Shown here piece by piece: positions 41,655 through 52,541 of a stretch of DNA of 64,000 nucleotides. The DNA is from Paenibacillus segetis (lineage in GTDB: Bacteria > Bacillota > Bacilli > Paenibacillales > Paenibacillaceae): assembly GCF_014639155.1 (NCBI RefSeq), contig NZ_BMFT01000001.1, positions 1,364,001 to 1,428,000 of the forward strand, given 5' to 3'. The notes under the pieces were generated by a model. It was given only the letters and a program-made list of their open reading frames with translations, was not told the DNA's origin and ran no database searches. A program made the position numbers and the translations under genes. Position 1 is the first letter of the stretch, and every line of letters begins with the position of its first letter.

Positions 41655-42812
41655 ATGAATATCCACGAATATCAAGGAAAAGAAGTCTTGAAGCAGTATG
41701 GAGTTGCCGTACCAAAAGGACAAGTAGCATTTACGGTGGATGAAGCTGTGGAAGCAGCGGTAGCGTTGGGAAGTCCGGTAGTGGTAGTTAAGGCACAGAT
41801 TCACGCCGGAGGCCGGGGAAAAGCCGGTGGCGTCAAAGTGGCTAAAAGTTTGGATGAAGTACGACTTTATGCTGAAGAAATTCTCGGTAAAGTGCTGGTG
41901 ACACATCAGACGGGCCCAGAAGGTAAACAAGTAAAACGTCTGCTCATTGAGCAGGGATGCGACATCAAGAAGGAATATTACGTAGGTATTGTAGTGGACC
42001 GGGGAACAGGTTGTGTTGTTCTAATGGCATCTGAGGAAGGTGGAACGGAGATTGAAGAGGTTGCTGCGGCAACACCAGAGAAAATTTTTAAAGAAGTTGT
42101 TGATCCGGCTCTAGGTCTTCAGGCTTATCAGGCTCGTAGATTAGCTTACGCCATTAATATTCCAAATGAGCTAGTGAACAAGGCGGTAAAATTTATGCTC
42201 TCATTATACGAAGCATTTGTCGACAAGGATTGTTCAATTGCTGAGATCAATCCACTAGTAGTAACTGGTGACGGCGATATTATGGCGCTGGATGCGAAAT
42301 TGAATTTTGATTCCAATGCACTGTTCCGTCATAAGGATATATTGGAGCTTCGCGATTTGGAAGAAGAAGACGAGAAAGAAATCGAAGCTTCCAAGTTTGA
42401 TTTGAGCTACATAGCACTGGACGGCAATATTGGCTGCATGGTGAATGGGGCCGGTCTAGCCATGGCTACGATGGATATTATCAAATACTATGGAGGGGAC
42501 CCGGCTAACTTCCTTGATGTTGGGGGCGGTGCAACAGCTGAGAAAGTAACGGAAGCCTTCAAGATTATTTTATCGGATACTAAAGTGAAGGGGATATTTG
42601 TAAATATCTTTGGTGGCATCATGAAATGTGATGTCATAGCTTCAGGAATTGTGGAAGCTGCACAACAAGTTGGTTTGGATCGTCCACTCGTAGTTCGATT
42701 GGAAGGAACTAACGTCGAGCTTGGCAAAGGTATCCTTGCAGGCTCGGGCCTAGCTATTGTGTCGGCAGACTCTATGGCCGATGGCGCCCAAAAGATCGTA
42801 TCATTAGTATAG
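41655..42812 (+). CDS. sucC: Succinyl-CoA synthetase beta subunit (ADP-forming)
   Basis: 385 residues from ATG 41,655 behind AGGAGG; an earlier in-frame start has no such site. ATP-grasp domain with [29 protein letters not shown] and the [11 protein letters not shown] metal site; C-terminal ligase domain with GGGATAEKV and FGGIMKCD. With SucD it converts succinyl-CoA to succinate with formation of ATP in the TCA cycle. It is separated from sucD by repeat B rather than the usual short gap. Confidence 0.98.
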   Translation: MNIHEYQGKEVLKQYGVAVPKGQVAFTVDEAVEAAVALGSPVVVVKAQIHAGGRGKAGGVKVAKSLDEVRLYAEEILGKVLVTHQTGPEGKQVKRLLIEQGCDIKKEYYVGIVVDRGTGCVVLMASEEGGTEIEEVAAATPEKIFKEVVDPALGLQAYQARRLAYAINIPNELVNKAVKFMLSLYEAFVDKDCSIAEINPLVVTGDGDIMALDAKLNFDSNALFRHKDILELRDLEEEDEKEIEASKFDLSYIALDGNIGCMVNGAGLAMATMDIIKYYGGDPANFLDVGGGATAEKVTEAFKIILSDTKVKGIFVNIFGGIMKCDVIASGIVEAAQQVGLDRPLVVRLEGTNVELGKGILAGSGLAIVSADSMADGAQKIVSLV

Positions 42813-42815
42813 GAA

Positions 42816-42983
42816 GCTCAAAAAGTCATCTATTGATCACGATGTAATCCTAGAAGATAATTCGACATCGAATCTAGCTTCACCCCTTGAAGTCCGTTGC
42901 TCATGTAGGTTCTGCCTACACTCCGCTACTCCTTCTGCGGTCTGAAGCTACCTTCTCGGTGCTGAATAGTCGACTTTTTGAAC
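42816..42983. repeat. Inverted repeat family, copy B (reverse orientation)
   Basis: Starts four bases after the sucC stop with GCTCAAAAAGTCATC and ends GTCGACTTTTTGAAC. Its interior (ATTCGACATCGAATC, GTAGGTTCTGCCTAC) is the reverse complement of parts of copy D. It lies between sucC and sucD and may form a long hairpin in their mRNA. Confidence 0.75.
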
Positions 42984-43036
42984 ACGATTCTGTTTCATAA
43001 TATATTCACCTTAACCATGAAGTGGAGGTTCTAATC

Positions 43037-43966
43037 ATGAGTATTTTGGTCGATAAAAATACAAAAGTTATCACCCAAGGGATTACTGGGAAAACTGCCC
43101 TGTTCCACGCCAAGGGTGCCCTTGATTACGGAACGCAAATGGTGGGCGGAACATCACCTGGTAAAGGTGGTACTGTAGTTGATATAGCGCTGGACAATGG
43201 TAACACTGTAAGTCTACCTGTGTTTAATACGGTGAAGGAAGCAAAAGAGGCGACGGGAGCTACTGCAAGTGTTATTTATGTTCCACCAGCTTTTGCCGCA
43301 GATTCTATACTGGAAGCCGTTGAAGCAGGACTCGAGCTCGTGATTTGTATCACGGAGGGAATTCCCGTGCTAGATATGGTTAAGGTGAAGCGTTATATGG
43401 AAGGTAAGTCTTCTGTGCTGATCGGACCTAACTGTCCTGGTGTTATTACTCCAGGGGAATGCAAGATTGGCATTATGCCTGGATATATTCATTTACCAGG
43501 TCATGTTGGTGTTGTATCTCGTAGCGGGACGCTGACTTATGAGGCGGTTCATCAGTTAACGACACGTGGAATCGGACAGTCTTCTGCAATTGGAATTGGT
43601 GGAGATCCGGTCAAAGGATCGGAGTTCATCGATATTCTACGTCGATTCAATGATGATGACGCAACGAAAGCTGTCATTATGATCGGTGAAATTGGGGGTA
43701 CGGCAGAAGAAGAGGCAGCAGAGTGGATTCGTGATAACATGACGAAACCAGTTGTTGGCTTTATTGGTGGCGTTACTGCACCTCCAGGAAAAAGAATGGG
43801 CCACGCAGGTGCCATTATTTCCGGAGGAAAGGGTACAGCTGAAGAAAAGATCAATAAATTAGAATCCTGTGGAATCAAAGTGGCTCCAACGCCTTCAGAG
43901 ATGGGCTCCACGTTAGTTAGCGTGCTCGAAGAGCGGGGAATTCTTAATCTCTGCACGACACACTAG
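43037..43966 (+). CDS. sucD: Succinyl-CoA synthetase alpha subunit
   Basis: 309 residues from ATG 43,037 behind GGAGG. N-terminal CoA-binding domain ([24 protein letters not shown]) and the catalytic-histidine region [18 protein letters not shown] (phosphohistidine in the GHAGAI segment). Works with SucC. Followed by a strong terminator. Confidence 0.98.
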   Translation: MSILVDKNTKVITQGITGKTALFHAKGALDYGTQMVGGTSPGKGGTVVDIALDNGNTVSLPVFNTVKEAKEATGATASVIYVPPAFAADSILEAVEAGLELVICITEGIPVLDMVKVKRYMEGKSSVLIGPNCPGVITPGECKIGIMPGYIHLPGHVGVVSRSGTLTYEAVHQLTTRGIGQSSAIGIGGDPVKGSEFIDILRRFNDDDATKAVIMIGEIGGTAEEEAAEWIRDNMTKPVVGFIGGVTAPPGKRMGHAGAIISGGKGTAEEKINKLESCGIKVAPTPSEMGSTLVSVLEERGILNLCTTH

Positions 43967-43995
43967 TAATTATTTGGTACAATATAGCAAAGGTA

Positions 43996-44041
43996 AGCAA
44001 CCTTCTAGGCCATTTCAGGTCCAGGAGGTTGCTTTTTTTTG
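43996..44041 (+). terminator. Terminator after sucD
   Basis: AGCAACCT and AGGTTGCT arms with a 22-base inner loop, followed by eight T. Confidence 0.85.
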
Positions 44042-44113
44042 TTATTTTTTATTGGTAATTTTTAGTTAAATTGATTGATCGTGTTCCAAATATATTGAAT
44101 GGGGGAGTTTGAA

Positions 44114-45202
44114 ATGGATAAGAAGTGGATACTGATAGGGTTAGATGGTAGTCCAGGATTGGGATGGAAGCGAATATCGAATATAGTGAAATTTGATGAT
44201 GAATGGGAAAATGCCTTGGACTTTACACCTGCAGATTGGATACAGCGGGGACTAAGTACGGAGTTAGCAAACGAAATGTCGAGTCGATTTACTGCCTCTT
44301 GGGTAGAAGAAAGAGTAGAGAAAATGGATAAGAAAGGGATTCAATTTATCTCGTATTGGGATGAAGAATATCCCATATTAATGAAGGAAACCAATAACCC
44401 TCCATGGGTTCTTTATGCTAAAGGTGATAGTAGATTGTTATCTACCCTATCGGTGGCGATGGTAGGAACGCGCCTCCCAACCGCTTATGGACGCAAGGTA
44501 GGCGAAATGTTAACTGAGGGGCTCTGTGCCCACGGTGTTACGATTGTGAGTGGACTTGCGAAAGGTATTGACGGTGTGTGTCATGAAGCTGCTCTGAACT
44601 GTGCTGGATCAACGATAGCTGTACTTGGTACTGCCATAGATATTGCCTATCCACCAGAGCATAGCTCCTTATACAGACGGATTGCTGAACGTGGGTTGAT
44701 TATATCCGAGTATCCAATAGGAACGGCAGGGCATCCAGGTCTATTTCCTCAGCGAAATCGCATCATAGCGGGAGTAACCCGTGGAACTGTAATTGTTGAA
44801 GCGGATGCCCGCAGTGGATCGCTGATAACCGCAGATCGCGCACTGGATGCCAATCGAGATATCTTCGCTGTTCCAGGCCCGATCACTTCACCCAAGAGCC
44901 GAGGTTGCCTCGAATTACTGAAGCAAGGTGCCAAAATCGTAACGGATCCGAGCGATATTTTAGAGGAATATGGCCTTTGGTCACAAGGGAAAAAAGTAGA
45001 TATGAACAAAGGTCTGACAGATTACGAGTTGACAGATGAGGAGCAGCGCATATACCATATGTTGGAGCAGGGAACCCGTAGTTTTGATGAGCTGATGAAT
45101 TTATCAGAATGGGATTTTGGACTTTTACATTCAGTTCTGTTATCTTTAATCATGAAAAAAGCGGTGGTACAACTGCCTGGTTCTGTTTATAAACTAATAT
45201 AG
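44114..45202 (+). CDS. dprA: DNA processing protein DprA (Smf)
   Basis: 362 residues from ATG 44,114 behind GGGGGAG. N-terminal helical domain, then the Rossmann core with MVGTRLPTAYG, VSGLAKGIDGVCHEAAL and EADARSGSLITADRALDANR, and a C-terminal winged-helix-like region (TDYELTDEEQRIYHML). DprA binds incoming single-stranded DNA and loads RecA during transformation. It is the chromosomal copy; the prophage at 34,310 carries a second, differently built DprA-like protein. Confidence 0.95.
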   Translation: MDKKWILIGLDGSPGLGWKRISNIVKFDDEWENALDFTPADWIQRGLSTELANEMSSRFTASWVEERVEKMDKKGIQFISYWDEEYPILMKETNNPPWVLYAKGDSRLLSTLSVAMVGTRLPTAYGRKVGEMLTEGLCAHGVTIVSGLAKGIDGVCHEAALNCAGSTIAVLGTAIDIAYPPEHSSLYRRIAERGLIISEYPIGTAGHPGLFPQRNRIIAGVTRGTVIVEADARSGSLITADRALDANRDIFAVPGPITSPKSRGCLELLKQGAKIVTDPSDILEEYGLWSQGKKVDMNKGLTDYELTDEEQRIYHMLEQGTRSFDELMNLSEWDFGLLHSVLLSLIMKKAVVQLPGSVYKLI

Positions 45203-45290
45203 TTCATTCCAACTGAGAGTGGCTTAATAATATGGCCTATATGATAATCAGGATAAATTAGACTGTTATGTTCGAGAGGAGGATGAACCT

Positions 45291-47390
45291 ATGGCGGATT
45301 CTCTTGTCATCGTGGAATCGCCTGCAAAGGCGAAGACGATAGGTAAGTACTTAGGAAGCAAATACATCGTGAAGGCCTCGATGGGTCATGTTCGTGATTT
45401 GCCTAAGAGCCAAATTGGGGTTGAGGTAGAGAATGACTTCAGTCCGAAGTATATTACGATTCGTGGAAAAGGTTCTATATTAAAGGAATTAAAAGATGCT
45501 AGTAAAAAGGTTAAAAAAATATACCTAGCGGCTGACCCTGACCGTGAAGGTGAGGCTATCGCTTGGCATCTAGCTCATGCGCTTGATATGGATGAGACTG
45601 AAACATGCCGGGTTGTATTTAATGAGATTACAAAAGAAGCTGTTAAAGATGCATTTAAAACTCCGCGCAAAATCAATATGGATCTTGTTAATGCTCAACA
45701 GGCCAGACGGATACTAGATCGACTTGTCGGTTACAAAATTAGTCCGTTGCTCTGGAAGAAGGTTAAGAAGGGTCTTTCTGCTGGGCGGGTACAATCCGTA
45801 GCGGTTAAGATCATCTTGGATCGGGAGAATGAAATTTCGGAGTTCATTCCTGAAGAGTATTGGAGTATAACAGCCAAATTAAAAATTAAGGATTCCGCTT
45901 TCGAAGCTAAATTTCATCATTATAAAGGCGAGAAGCTGGAACTTACTAACGAAGCTCAAGTCAACGAAATTTTAAAATCTATTGAAGGCGCTAAATTCAA
46001 TGTAACGAATGTGAAGGAAAAAGAACGTCTCCGTCATCCAGCTGCACCGTTCACAACAAGTTCACTGCAACAGGAAGCTGCTCGTAAGCTAAACTTCCGG
46101 GCGGCCAAGACGATGTCTGTCGCTCAGCAGTTGTATGAAGGGGTGGACCTTGGTAAAGAAGGTACAGTTGGTCTGATTACCTATATGCGTACAGATTCGA
46201 CGCGTGTAGCGGCCTCAGCCCAAGAAGATGCAAAGGAATTTATCTTAGGTAAATATGGTGAGACCTTTGTACCTGAAACACCGCGCCAATATTCCAAAAA
46301 GGCAGCCAACGCACAGGATGCGCATGAAGCTATACGCCCAACTTCAGCTCTGCGTGATCCAGATTCTGTCAAAGCATTTACAAGCCGTGAGCAGTACCGT
46401 TTATATAAACTGATCTGGGAACGTTTCATGGCAAGTCAGATGTCTTCAGCCTTACTAGATACATTATCTGTAGATATCGCCGCAGGAGATACAACGTTTC
46501 GTGCTGTAGGTTCCAAGATTCGATTCCATGGATTTATGAAGGTGTATGTCGAAGGTAATGACGATGGAACAACAGATGATGATAAATTTTTGCCACCACT
46601 GCAGAGTGGAGACAAACTCAAGACCGAGGAGATCGAACCGAAACAGCATTTCACCCAACCGCCACCAAGATATACGGAGGCCCGTTTGGTGAAAACGCTA
46701 GAGGAGCTCGGAATTGGACGTCCTAGTACCTATGCGCCGACACTGGAAACGATTCAGAAACGTGGTTATGTAGCGATTGAAGAGAAGAAATTTGTACCTA
46801 CTGAACTTGGTGAGTTAATTATTGAGCAGATGGAGCAATTCTTCCCGGAAATCCTCAATGCAGAATTTACTGCCAACATGGAAGGTAATCTCGACCATGT
46901 AGAAGAAGGATCAGAAGATTGGGTACAAGTATTGAGTGATTTCTACGAGACGTTTGAGAAGCGGCTTGAGGTTGCAGAAGAAGAAATGAAGGAAATCGAA
47001 ATTGAAGACGAGGTTTCGGACGAGATTTGTGAAAAATGTGGAAGACATCTCGTTTACAAATTGGGGCGGTTCGGTAAATTCCTGGCTTGTTCCGGTTTTC
47101 CTGATTGTCGGAATACGAAGCCGATCATCAAAGATATAGGCGTAGCTTGTCCTAAATGTAAAGAAGGTCATGTGGTGGAACGCCGCAGTAAGAAAGGTAG
47201 AGTATTTTATGGTTGTGATCGTTATCCAGAGTGTGACTTTGTGTCATGGGATAGACCTTCAACGAAGCCATGTCCGAAATGCGAGTCGATGCTCGTAGAG
47301 AAGCGGAATAAACAGGGCGGTAAGCTACAATGTACGTCCTGTGATTTTACGGAGCTTATTGAAGATAACGACGACGCCTCCGAAGAATAA
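45291..47390 (+). CDS. topA: DNA topoisomerase I
   Basis: 699 residues behind AGGAGG. TOPRIM domain ([33 protein letters not shown]), the catalytic-tyrosine region [12 protein letters not shown], and three C-terminal four-cysteine zinc ribbons ([25 protein letters not shown]). It relaxes negative supercoils through a 5'-phosphotyrosine link. The order dprA-topA-trmFO is conserved in Bacillales. Confidence 0.98.
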   Translation: MADSLVIVESPAKAKTIGKYLGSKYIVKASMGHVRDLPKSQIGVEVENDFSPKYITIRGKGSILKELKDASKKVKKIYLAADPDREGEAIAWHLAHALDMDETETCRVVFNEITKEAVKDAFKTPRKINMDLVNAQQARRILDRLVGYKISPLLWKKVKKGLSAGRVQSVAVKIILDRENEISEFIPEEYWSITAKLKIKDSAFEAKFHHYKGEKLELTNEAQVNEILKSIEGAKFNVTNVKEKERLRHPAAPFTTSSLQQEAARKLNFRAAKTMSVAQQLYEGVDLGKEGTVGLITYMRTDSTRVAASAQEDAKEFILGKYGETFVPETPRQYSKKAANAQDAHEAIRPTSALRDPDSVKAFTSREQYRLYKLIWERFMASQMSSALLDTLSVDIAAGDTTFRAVGSKIRFHGFMKVYVEGNDDGTTDDDKFLPPLQSGDKLKTEEIEPKQHFTQPPPRYTEARLVKTLEELGIGRPSTYAPTLETIQKRGYVAIEEKKFVPTELGELIIEQMEQFFPEILNAEFTANMEGNLDHVEEGSEDWVQVLSDFYETFEKRLEVAEEEMKEIEIEDEVSDEICEKCGRHLVYKLGRFGKFLACSGFPDCRNTKPIIKDIGVACPKCKEGHVVERRSKKGRVFYGCDRYPECDFVSWDRPSTKPCPKCESMLVEKRNKQGGKLQCTSCDFTELIEDNDDASEE

Positions 47391-47416
47391 AACAATGACA
47401 ACTGGGGGTTATTCAT

Positions 47417-48742
47417 TTGGCAGATTCAACAAATAGGGTTACCGTTATCGGAGCGGGTCTGGCAGGTAGCGAAGCAGCCTGGCAGATTGCGAGCCGAGGT
47501 ATCCCGGTGACATTATACGAAATGCGTCCGGTAGTAAAGACACCGGCTCATCATACAGATAAATTTGCTGAGCTCGTATGTAGTAATTCGTTACGGGCGA
47601 ATGGTTTAACCAACGCAGTTGGTGTTCTAAAAGAAGAAATGCGGATGTTGAATTCACTTGTACTAGGTGCGGCTGATCGTAATGCCGTACCCGCAGGTGG
47701 TGCACTCGCGGTAGATCGTGATGGTTTCTCTGGAGAGATTACCCGGACGTTGCACGAGCATCCACTAGTAGAAGTAGTAACCGAGGAGATCACCGAGATC
47801 CCTCAAGATGGAATCGTAGTAATAGCTACAGGCCCCCTAACCTCTCCGGCATTGTCGGAGCAGATTCAACGGCTAACGGGTCAGGATTATTTCTACTTCT
47901 ATGATGCTGCTGCTCCCATTGTGGATAAAGATTCAATCGATATGGATAAGGTATATCTTGCTTCTCGTTATGATAAAGGAGAAGCAGCATATCTTAACTG
48001 TCCGATGAATGAGCAAGAATTCGATGCATTTTATGAAGCTCTTATAACTGCTGAGGTAGCTCAATTAAAAGAATTTGAGAAAGAAGTATATTTTGAAGGC
48101 TGTATGCCGATTGAAATCATGATGCGTCGAGGCAAACAAACAGCGTTATTTGGCCCGATGAAACCGGTTGGCTTGCCCGACCCAAGAACAGGAAAAATTC
48201 CGCACGCTGTCGTACAGCTTCGTCAGGATAATGCCGCAGCAACACTTTATAATTTGGTTGGTTTCCAGACTCATCTTAAATGGGGAGAACAACAACGTGT
48301 GTTTTCCATGATTCCTGGCTTGGAGAAAGCTGAGTTTGTACGTTATGGTGTTATGCATCGGAATACATTTCTTAATTCGCCTAAGTTGCTTTTACCTACT
48401 TATCAGTTAAAGAGTCAGCCTAAGCTATTCTTTGCGGGTCAAATGACGGGGGTTGAAGGTTATGTTGAATCTGCAGCATCTGGTCTTCTTGCGGGAATTA
48501 ATGCTGCTCGGCTAGCATGTGGCGAGGAAGGGATCGTTTTTCCTGAGGATACAACGCTTGGAAGTATGGCGAGGTATATTACTACAGCCGACTTTGAGAA
48601 TTTTCAGCCGATGAATGCGAATTTCGGATTATTTCCTAATCTAGATATTCGCTACCGTAAAAAAGCGGAGAAGAAGGAAGCACTTGCTCATCGTGCACTA
48701 GATAGTATGTCTGCATTTATTGCCGAAAGTAAATTGGGTTGA
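47417..48742 (+). CDS. trmFO: Methylenetetrahydrofolate-tRNA (uracil-5-)-methyltransferase TrmFO
   Basis: 441 residues from TTG 47,417 behind GGGGG. FAD-binding Rossmann start [18 protein letters not shown] and the VCSNSLRAN segment with the conserved cysteine; C-terminal [26 protein letters not shown]. It makes ribothymidine 54 in tRNA using methylenetetrahydrofolate. Repeat C follows, where Bacillus has xerC. Confidence 0.97.
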   Translation: MADSTNRVTVIGAGLAGSEAAWQIASRGIPVTLYEMRPVVKTPAHHTDKFAELVCSNSLRANGLTNAVGVLKEEMRMLNSLVLGAADRNAVPAGGALAVDRDGFSGEITRTLHEHPLVEVVTEEITEIPQDGIVVIATGPLTSPALSEQIQRLTGQDYFYFYDAAAPIVDKDSIDMDKVYLASRYDKGEAAYLNCPMNEQEFDAFYEALITAEVAQLKEFEKEVYFEGCMPIEIMMRRGKQTALFGPMKPVGLPDPRTGKIPHAVVQLRQDNAAATLYNLVGFQTHLKWGEQQRVFSMIPGLEKAEFVRYGVMHRNTFLNSPKLLLPTYQLKSQPKLFFAGQMTGVEGYVESAASGLLAGINAARLACGEEGIVFPEDTTLGSMARYITTADFENFQPMNANFGLFPNLDIRYRKKAEKKEALAHRALDSMSAFIAESKLG

Positions 48743-48778
48743 ATGGTTTGTTTGTTGATGGAATATGCTTGAATATGT

Positions 48779-48883
48779 GTTCAAAAAGTCGGATTTTCAG
48801 CATCGGAAGGCCTGGCTGAATCCAAGATTCGATGCGACTACGCCCCTTGATATACTTCGTGATCAAAAGATGACTTTTTGAAC
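48779..48883. repeat. Inverted repeat family, copy C
   Basis: Begins GTTCAAAAAGTCGGATTTTCAG and ends GATGACTTTTTGAAC, 105 bases, 36 bases after the trmFO stop. It shares both ends with copy D and with copy B in reverse. Confidence 0.8.
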
Positions 48884-48926
48884 TACCTCTTTAAATGTAG
48901 ATAAGAGATGGAAGGAAGCGGTTAAC

Positions 48927-49469
48927 ATGATTCCAACTTTTCATGCCACTACAATTTGTGCTGTTCGTCATAATGGTAAGGGTGCGATTGCCGGAGATGG
49001 ACAGGTTACCTTTGGAGAAAGCGTCGTTATGAAGCAGACAGCCAAAAAAGTTCGCAGATTGTACCGTGGTCAAGTTATAGCTGGTTTTGCAGGATCAGTT
49101 GCTGATGCAATTACGCTGTTTGAGAAATTCGAAGGAAAGTTAGAGGAGCATCATGGCAATCTACAGAGAGCTGCAGTAGAGCTTGCTAAGGATTGGCGAC
49201 AAGACCGAGTACTTCGTAAGCTAGAAGCGCTGATGATTGTTATGGATAAGTCTGGCATGCTACTCATATCTGGAGGAGGAGAAATCATCGAGCCTGATGA
49301 TGATCTTCTGGCTATTGGTTCTGGGGGGAATTTCGCCCTTTCAGCAGCTAGAGCACTAAAACGACATGCCGTTCATCTTGAAGCTAAGGATATCGTCCGT
49401 GAATCTCTTCAGGTGGCTTCAGAGCTATGCGTCTACACTAATAGCAATATTATTGTAGAAGAACTTTGA
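48927..49469 (+). CDS. hslV: ATP-dependent protease subunit HslV (ClpQ)
   Basis: 180 residues behind GGAAGGAAG. Proteasome-like core with [25 protein letters not shown] and [14 protein letters not shown]. The start gives M-I-P-T-F-H-A before the Thr-Thr pair that is the catalytic N-terminus in E. coli; B. subtilis ClpQ has MSSFHATT and uses an N-terminal serine. Here no Ser or Thr follows the initiator Met, so the active N-terminus is unclear. It forms the chamber for HslU. A terminator separates it from hslU. Confidence 0.95.
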   Translation: MIPTFHATTICAVRHNGKGAIAGDGQVTFGESVVMKQTAKKVRRLYRGQVIAGFAGSVADAITLFEKFEGKLEEHHGNLQRAAVELAKDWRQDRVLRKLEALMIVMDKSGMLLISGGGEIIEPDDDLLAIGSGGNFALSAARALKRHAVHLEAKDIVRESLQVASELCVYTNSNIIVEEL

Positions 49470-49534
49470 TGGAGCGACCTAGACCTCGTCCTTGTGATAC
49501 TCATTCACGTTTGGACTTGGTCCATTTATTGATT

Positions 49535-49558
49535 GTCCGGGCTTACCGGACTTTTTTT
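49535..49558 (+). terminator. Terminator between hslV and hslU
   Basis: GTCCGG and CCGGAC arms with a GCTTA loop, followed by seven T. The two subunit genes are thus partly uncoupled in transcription. Confidence 0.85.
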
Positions 49559-49616
49559 CGTGAAAGAGAATTAGTAATGTCAATGCTACCAATAAACCTT
49601 TCAGGAGGGACGTCTC

Positions 49617-51020
49617 ATGACTAACGGAAACTTAACACCAAGACAAATTGTTGCTGAATTGGATAAGTATATTGTAGGACAGAAGCAGGCGAAGAAATCA
49701 GTTGCGGTTGCACTGCGTAATCGTTATCGTCGAAGCCTCTTAAGCGAGGATGTACAGGATGAAATTGTACCGAAGAATATACTGATGATTGGTCCGACTG
49801 GGGTCGGAAAAACAGAAATAGCTCGACGTTTGGCTAAGCTGGTAGGGGCCCCTTTTATCAAGGTGGAGGCGACTAAATTTACAGAGGTTGGATACGTTGG
49901 AAGAGACGTCGAGTCTATGGTGCGAGATCTGATCGAAACAGCGATCCGGGCAGTTAAGGCGGAGCGAACTGAGAATGTAAAAGATAAAGCCGAAGAACTT
50001 GCCAATGAACGCTTAGTGCATATCCTCGTCCCGTCAGATAGTAAGTCGAAGAGTGGGAGAAATCCGTTTGAGATGTTGTTTGGAAACAATCAAAACTCCA
50101 CACCACCATCCCAGGAAGATACAGAGGAAGATAGCAACTTGACTGAACGCCGTCGCCAAGTTCGATTTAAGCTGCTCTCTGGTCAATTAGAGAGTGACAC
50201 AGTAGAGATTGATGTGGAGGACAACGCTCCTAATATGATGGATATGTTTGCTGGCCAAGGAAATGATCAGCTTGGGATGAATATGCAGGAGATGTTCGGT
50301 AGCCTGTTGCCTCGACGTACGAAGAAACGTAAGCTAAGTATCAAAGAAGCACGGAAAGTGCTGATTCAAGAAGAAGCGGCTAAACTGATTGATCAGGATG
50401 ACCTTACACAAGAAGCGGTGAGTCGGGTTGAGCAGTCAGGGATTATTTTTATCGATGAAATCGATAAAGTAGCTAGTCGTGGACAGGGCTCAGGGCCGGA
50501 TGTATCCCGTGAAGGTGTACAGCGTGATATTTTACCAATAGTTGAAGGATCAACCGTCATGACGAAATATGGACCGGTTAAGACCGATTATATTTTGTTT
50601 ATTGCTGCAGGAGCATTCCACGTTGCTAAACCTTCTGATCTGATCCCGGAACTCCAAGGTCGTTTCCCGATTCGGGTTGAACTGAGCAGTTTGTCCCTTG
50701 AAGACTTTGTTTCAATACTTACTGAGCCTCAGAATGCATTAACTAAACAGTATGTTGAGTTACTTCGCACCGAAAATATCGATATTCAATTCTCAACTGA
50801 AGCGATAAGGGAGATTGCCAAGATTGCTGCCTCTGTCAATTCGAATACGGAGAATATAGGAGCGAGACGTCTTCATACAATTCTTGAGAAGTTGTTAGAG
50901 GATCTGTCGTTTGAAGCGCCTGAGCTCACGCTTGATACCATGGTGATTACTCCAGAATATGTTCGTGAGAAATTAGGGGATATTGCTAAAGATCGTGATC
51001 TGAGCCAGTTTATTCTTTAA
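49617..51020 (+). CDS. hslU: HslU (ClpY) unfoldase ATPase
   Basis: 467 residues from ATG 49,617. AAA+ ATPase with Walker [10 protein letters not shown], the GYVGRD pore motif, Walker [11 protein letters not shown] and an insertion (I) domain of about 120 residues. The C-terminal DRDLSQFIL tail docks into HslV. It unfolds and feeds substrates to HslV. Repeat D follows the stop by six bases; codY, next in Bacillus, is absent. Confidence 0.97.
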   Translation: MTNGNLTPRQIVAELDKYIVGQKQAKKSVAVALRNRYRRSLLSEDVQDEIVPKNILMIGPTGVGKTEIARRLAKLVGAPFIKVEATKFTEVGYVGRDVESMVRDLIETAIRAVKAERTENVKDKAEELANERLVHILVPSDSKSKSGRNPFEMLFGNNQNSTPPSQEDTEEDSNLTERRRQVRFKLLSGQLESDTVEIDVEDNAPNMMDMFAGQGNDQLGMNMQEMFGSLLPRRTKKRKLSIKEARKVLIQEEAAKLIDQDDLTQEAVSRVEQSGIIFIDEIDKVASRGQGSGPDVSREGVQRDILPIVEGSTVMTKYGPVKTDYILFIAAGAFHVAKPSDLIPELQGRFPIRVELSSLSLEDFVSILTEPQNALTKQYVELLRTENIDIQFSTEAIREIAKIAASVNSNTENIGARRLHTILEKLLEDLSFEAPELTLDTMVITPEYVREKLGDIAKDRDLSQFIL

Positions 51021-51026
51021 ATCTGA

Positions 51027-51234
51027 GTTCAAAAGTCGGATTTTCAGCACCAAGAGCTTAAGCTTACGAAGCAGCGTTTTTTCAAAACACCTCAGAAGAT
51101 TGAATGAAGATAGGGATTGAGGAGCGGAACGTAGGCAGAACCTATGTGAGCACCGGAAGGCCCGGCTGAATTTAATATTCGATGTCGAATCCACTTCTTG
51201 ATATGCCTCGTGATCAAAAGATGACTTTTTGAGC
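51027..51234. repeat. Inverted repeat family, copy D (longest)
   Basis: 208 bases from GTTCAAAAGTCGGATTTTCAG to GATGACTTTTTGAGC. It shares an internal GTAGGCAGAACCTA segment and ATTCGATGTCGAAT palindrome with copy B in reverse. Confidence 0.8.
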
Positions 51235-51283
51235 AACCTCTTTAGCTAGGACTTGTAAAAATGATCACAATACCATAATTCAA

Positions 51284-51330
51284 GGCCGTTAGACCCAATA
51301 AAAGTGGTCTAGCGGCCATTATTTTTTTCT
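51284..51330 (+). terminator. Terminator ahead of the flagellar operon
   Basis: Twelve-base arms GGCCGTTAGACC and GGTCTAGCGGCC around a ten-base loop, followed by ATTATTTTTTT. It separates hslU from the fla/che promoter region. Confidence 0.85.
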
Positions 51331-51438
51331 GTCGTCAATTTTTCGGTAATTTATTCTAAAATATGAGATAAATAACCAAAAAATGAACGGTTTTTCATTA
51401 CTTTTTTTAAAGATAGGGCTTTTTTCTTATTGTAATAA

Positions 51439-51546
51439 TGTCGAATCTGCTAGAAACTTAAGTTATGCATTATTAATATGTTTTAATTTGCGAATTAATT
51501 ATGGAAAAATTTATTATTCAAAATGATTGTCGAATTTATTGTCGAA
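51439..51546. promoter_or_regulatory. Three Spo0A-box-like sites upstream of flgB
   Basis: TGTCGAA occurs at 51,439-51,445, 51,528-51,534 and 51,540-51,546; the last two are 12 bases apart in the same orientation. This equals the core of the Spo0A binding box. A weak SigA-like pair (TTGTTT, 17 bases, TAGAAA) lies just after, near 51,564-51,592. Confidence 0.55.
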
Positions 51547-51621
51547 AAAAGAAGGACTGCACGTTGTTTTGTTGAATAAGTTGTGATAGAAATTTCGAGG
51601 ATAACATGAGGGGGAGAGTAA

Positions 51622-52026
51622 ATGCAGATAATGAGTGGTGCGGGATTTAATCGATTAGAGACCGCAATTGAAGCTGCTAATATGAGGCAGAGTGTTCTAG
51701 TAAATAACATTGCAAATAATGATACCCCTTACTTTAAACGATCATCTGTTTCATTTGAGAGTTTATTGCAAAATGAAATGAATGGTGAGATGCCAACACT
51801 TCGTGGGACAACTACAGATCCTAGGCATTTTGTCATAGGACCTTCGAATAGCACGCCCGATCCAACGGTAACCACGGATCAGACAACAGCAATGAATAAT
51901 AATCAGAATAATGTGGATATTGATCGTGAAATGAGTTTACTAGCTGAAAATCAGCTTCGATATAATGCGTACATAGAACAATTAAATTATCAAATTAAAA
52001 TGAAACAAACAGCTATTTCGAAGTGA
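51622..52026 (+). CDS. flgB: Flagellar basal-body rod protein FlgB
   Basis: 134 residues behind GGGGGAGAG. Typical FlgB start (FNRLETAIEAANMRQSVLVNNIANNDTPYFKR) with the rod-family N-terminal helix, and C-terminal helix EMSLLAENQLRYNAYIEQLNYQ. It forms part of the proximal rod and is the first gene of the fla/che operon. Confidence 0.96.
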   Translation: MQIMSGAGFNRLETAIEAANMRQSVLVNNIANNDTPYFKRSSVSFESLLQNEMNGEMPTLRGTTTDPRHFVIGPSNSTPDPTVTTDQTTAMNNNQNNVDIDREMSLLAENQLRYNAYIEQLNYQIKMKQTAISK

Positions 52027-52055
52027 AAAAACAGTATTGAAAGGGGATAAACTGC

Positions 52056-52511
52056 TTGAATATCAGTAACAGCTTCTCTATCAGTTCATCGGCTTTAACT
52101 GCACAACGGCTAAGAATGGACGTCATCTCATCCAATATTGCTAATGCTGAGACAACTAGAGCATCGGTTGTGGACGGTAAGGCGGTTCCGTATCGCCGCA
52201 AGACGGTAGTTATGGCTCCAATGCAACAAAGCTTCAGCAGTACGTTGAGCTCTGCAATGAACTCAGGACAAAGCGCTCAAGGTCAAGGTGTCAAAATTAC
52301 ATCGATCCAAGACGATCCTTCAGCGTTCAAACCAGTGTATAACCCTACACATCCTGATGCGGACAGTGATGGATATGTATACATGCCGAATGTGGATACT
52401 TTGAAAGAGATGGTAGATATGATCTCTGCTACTCGCTCCTACGATGCTAATGTAACTGCGTTGAATGCTACTAAGGCAATGATATCTAAGGCCTTACAAA
52501 TAGGGAAGTAA
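52056..52511 (+). CDS. flgC: Flagellar basal-body rod protein FlgC
   Basis: 151 residues from TTG 52,056. Rod-family N-terminus (RMDVISSNIANAETTR), PDADSDGYVYMPNVD core and a C-terminal helix (MISATRSYDANVTALNATK). Second proximal rod protein, 29 bases after flgB. Confidence 0.96.
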   Translation: MNISNSFSISSSALTAQRLRMDVISSNIANAETTRASVVDGKAVPYRRKTVVMAPMQQSFSSTLSSAMNSGQSAQGQGVKITSIQDDPSAFKPVYNPTHPDADSDGYVYMPNVDTLKEMVDMISATRSYDANVTALNATKAMISKALQIGK

Positions 52512-52541
52512 TAAATAAAACTTAGTCAGGAGTGTTGTTCG

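Noticed and set aside
51337..51360. CodY box (AATTTTC-GAAAATT-like) before flgB
   Set aside because: The match AATTTTTCGGTAATTT is too poor in the second half to support a site.
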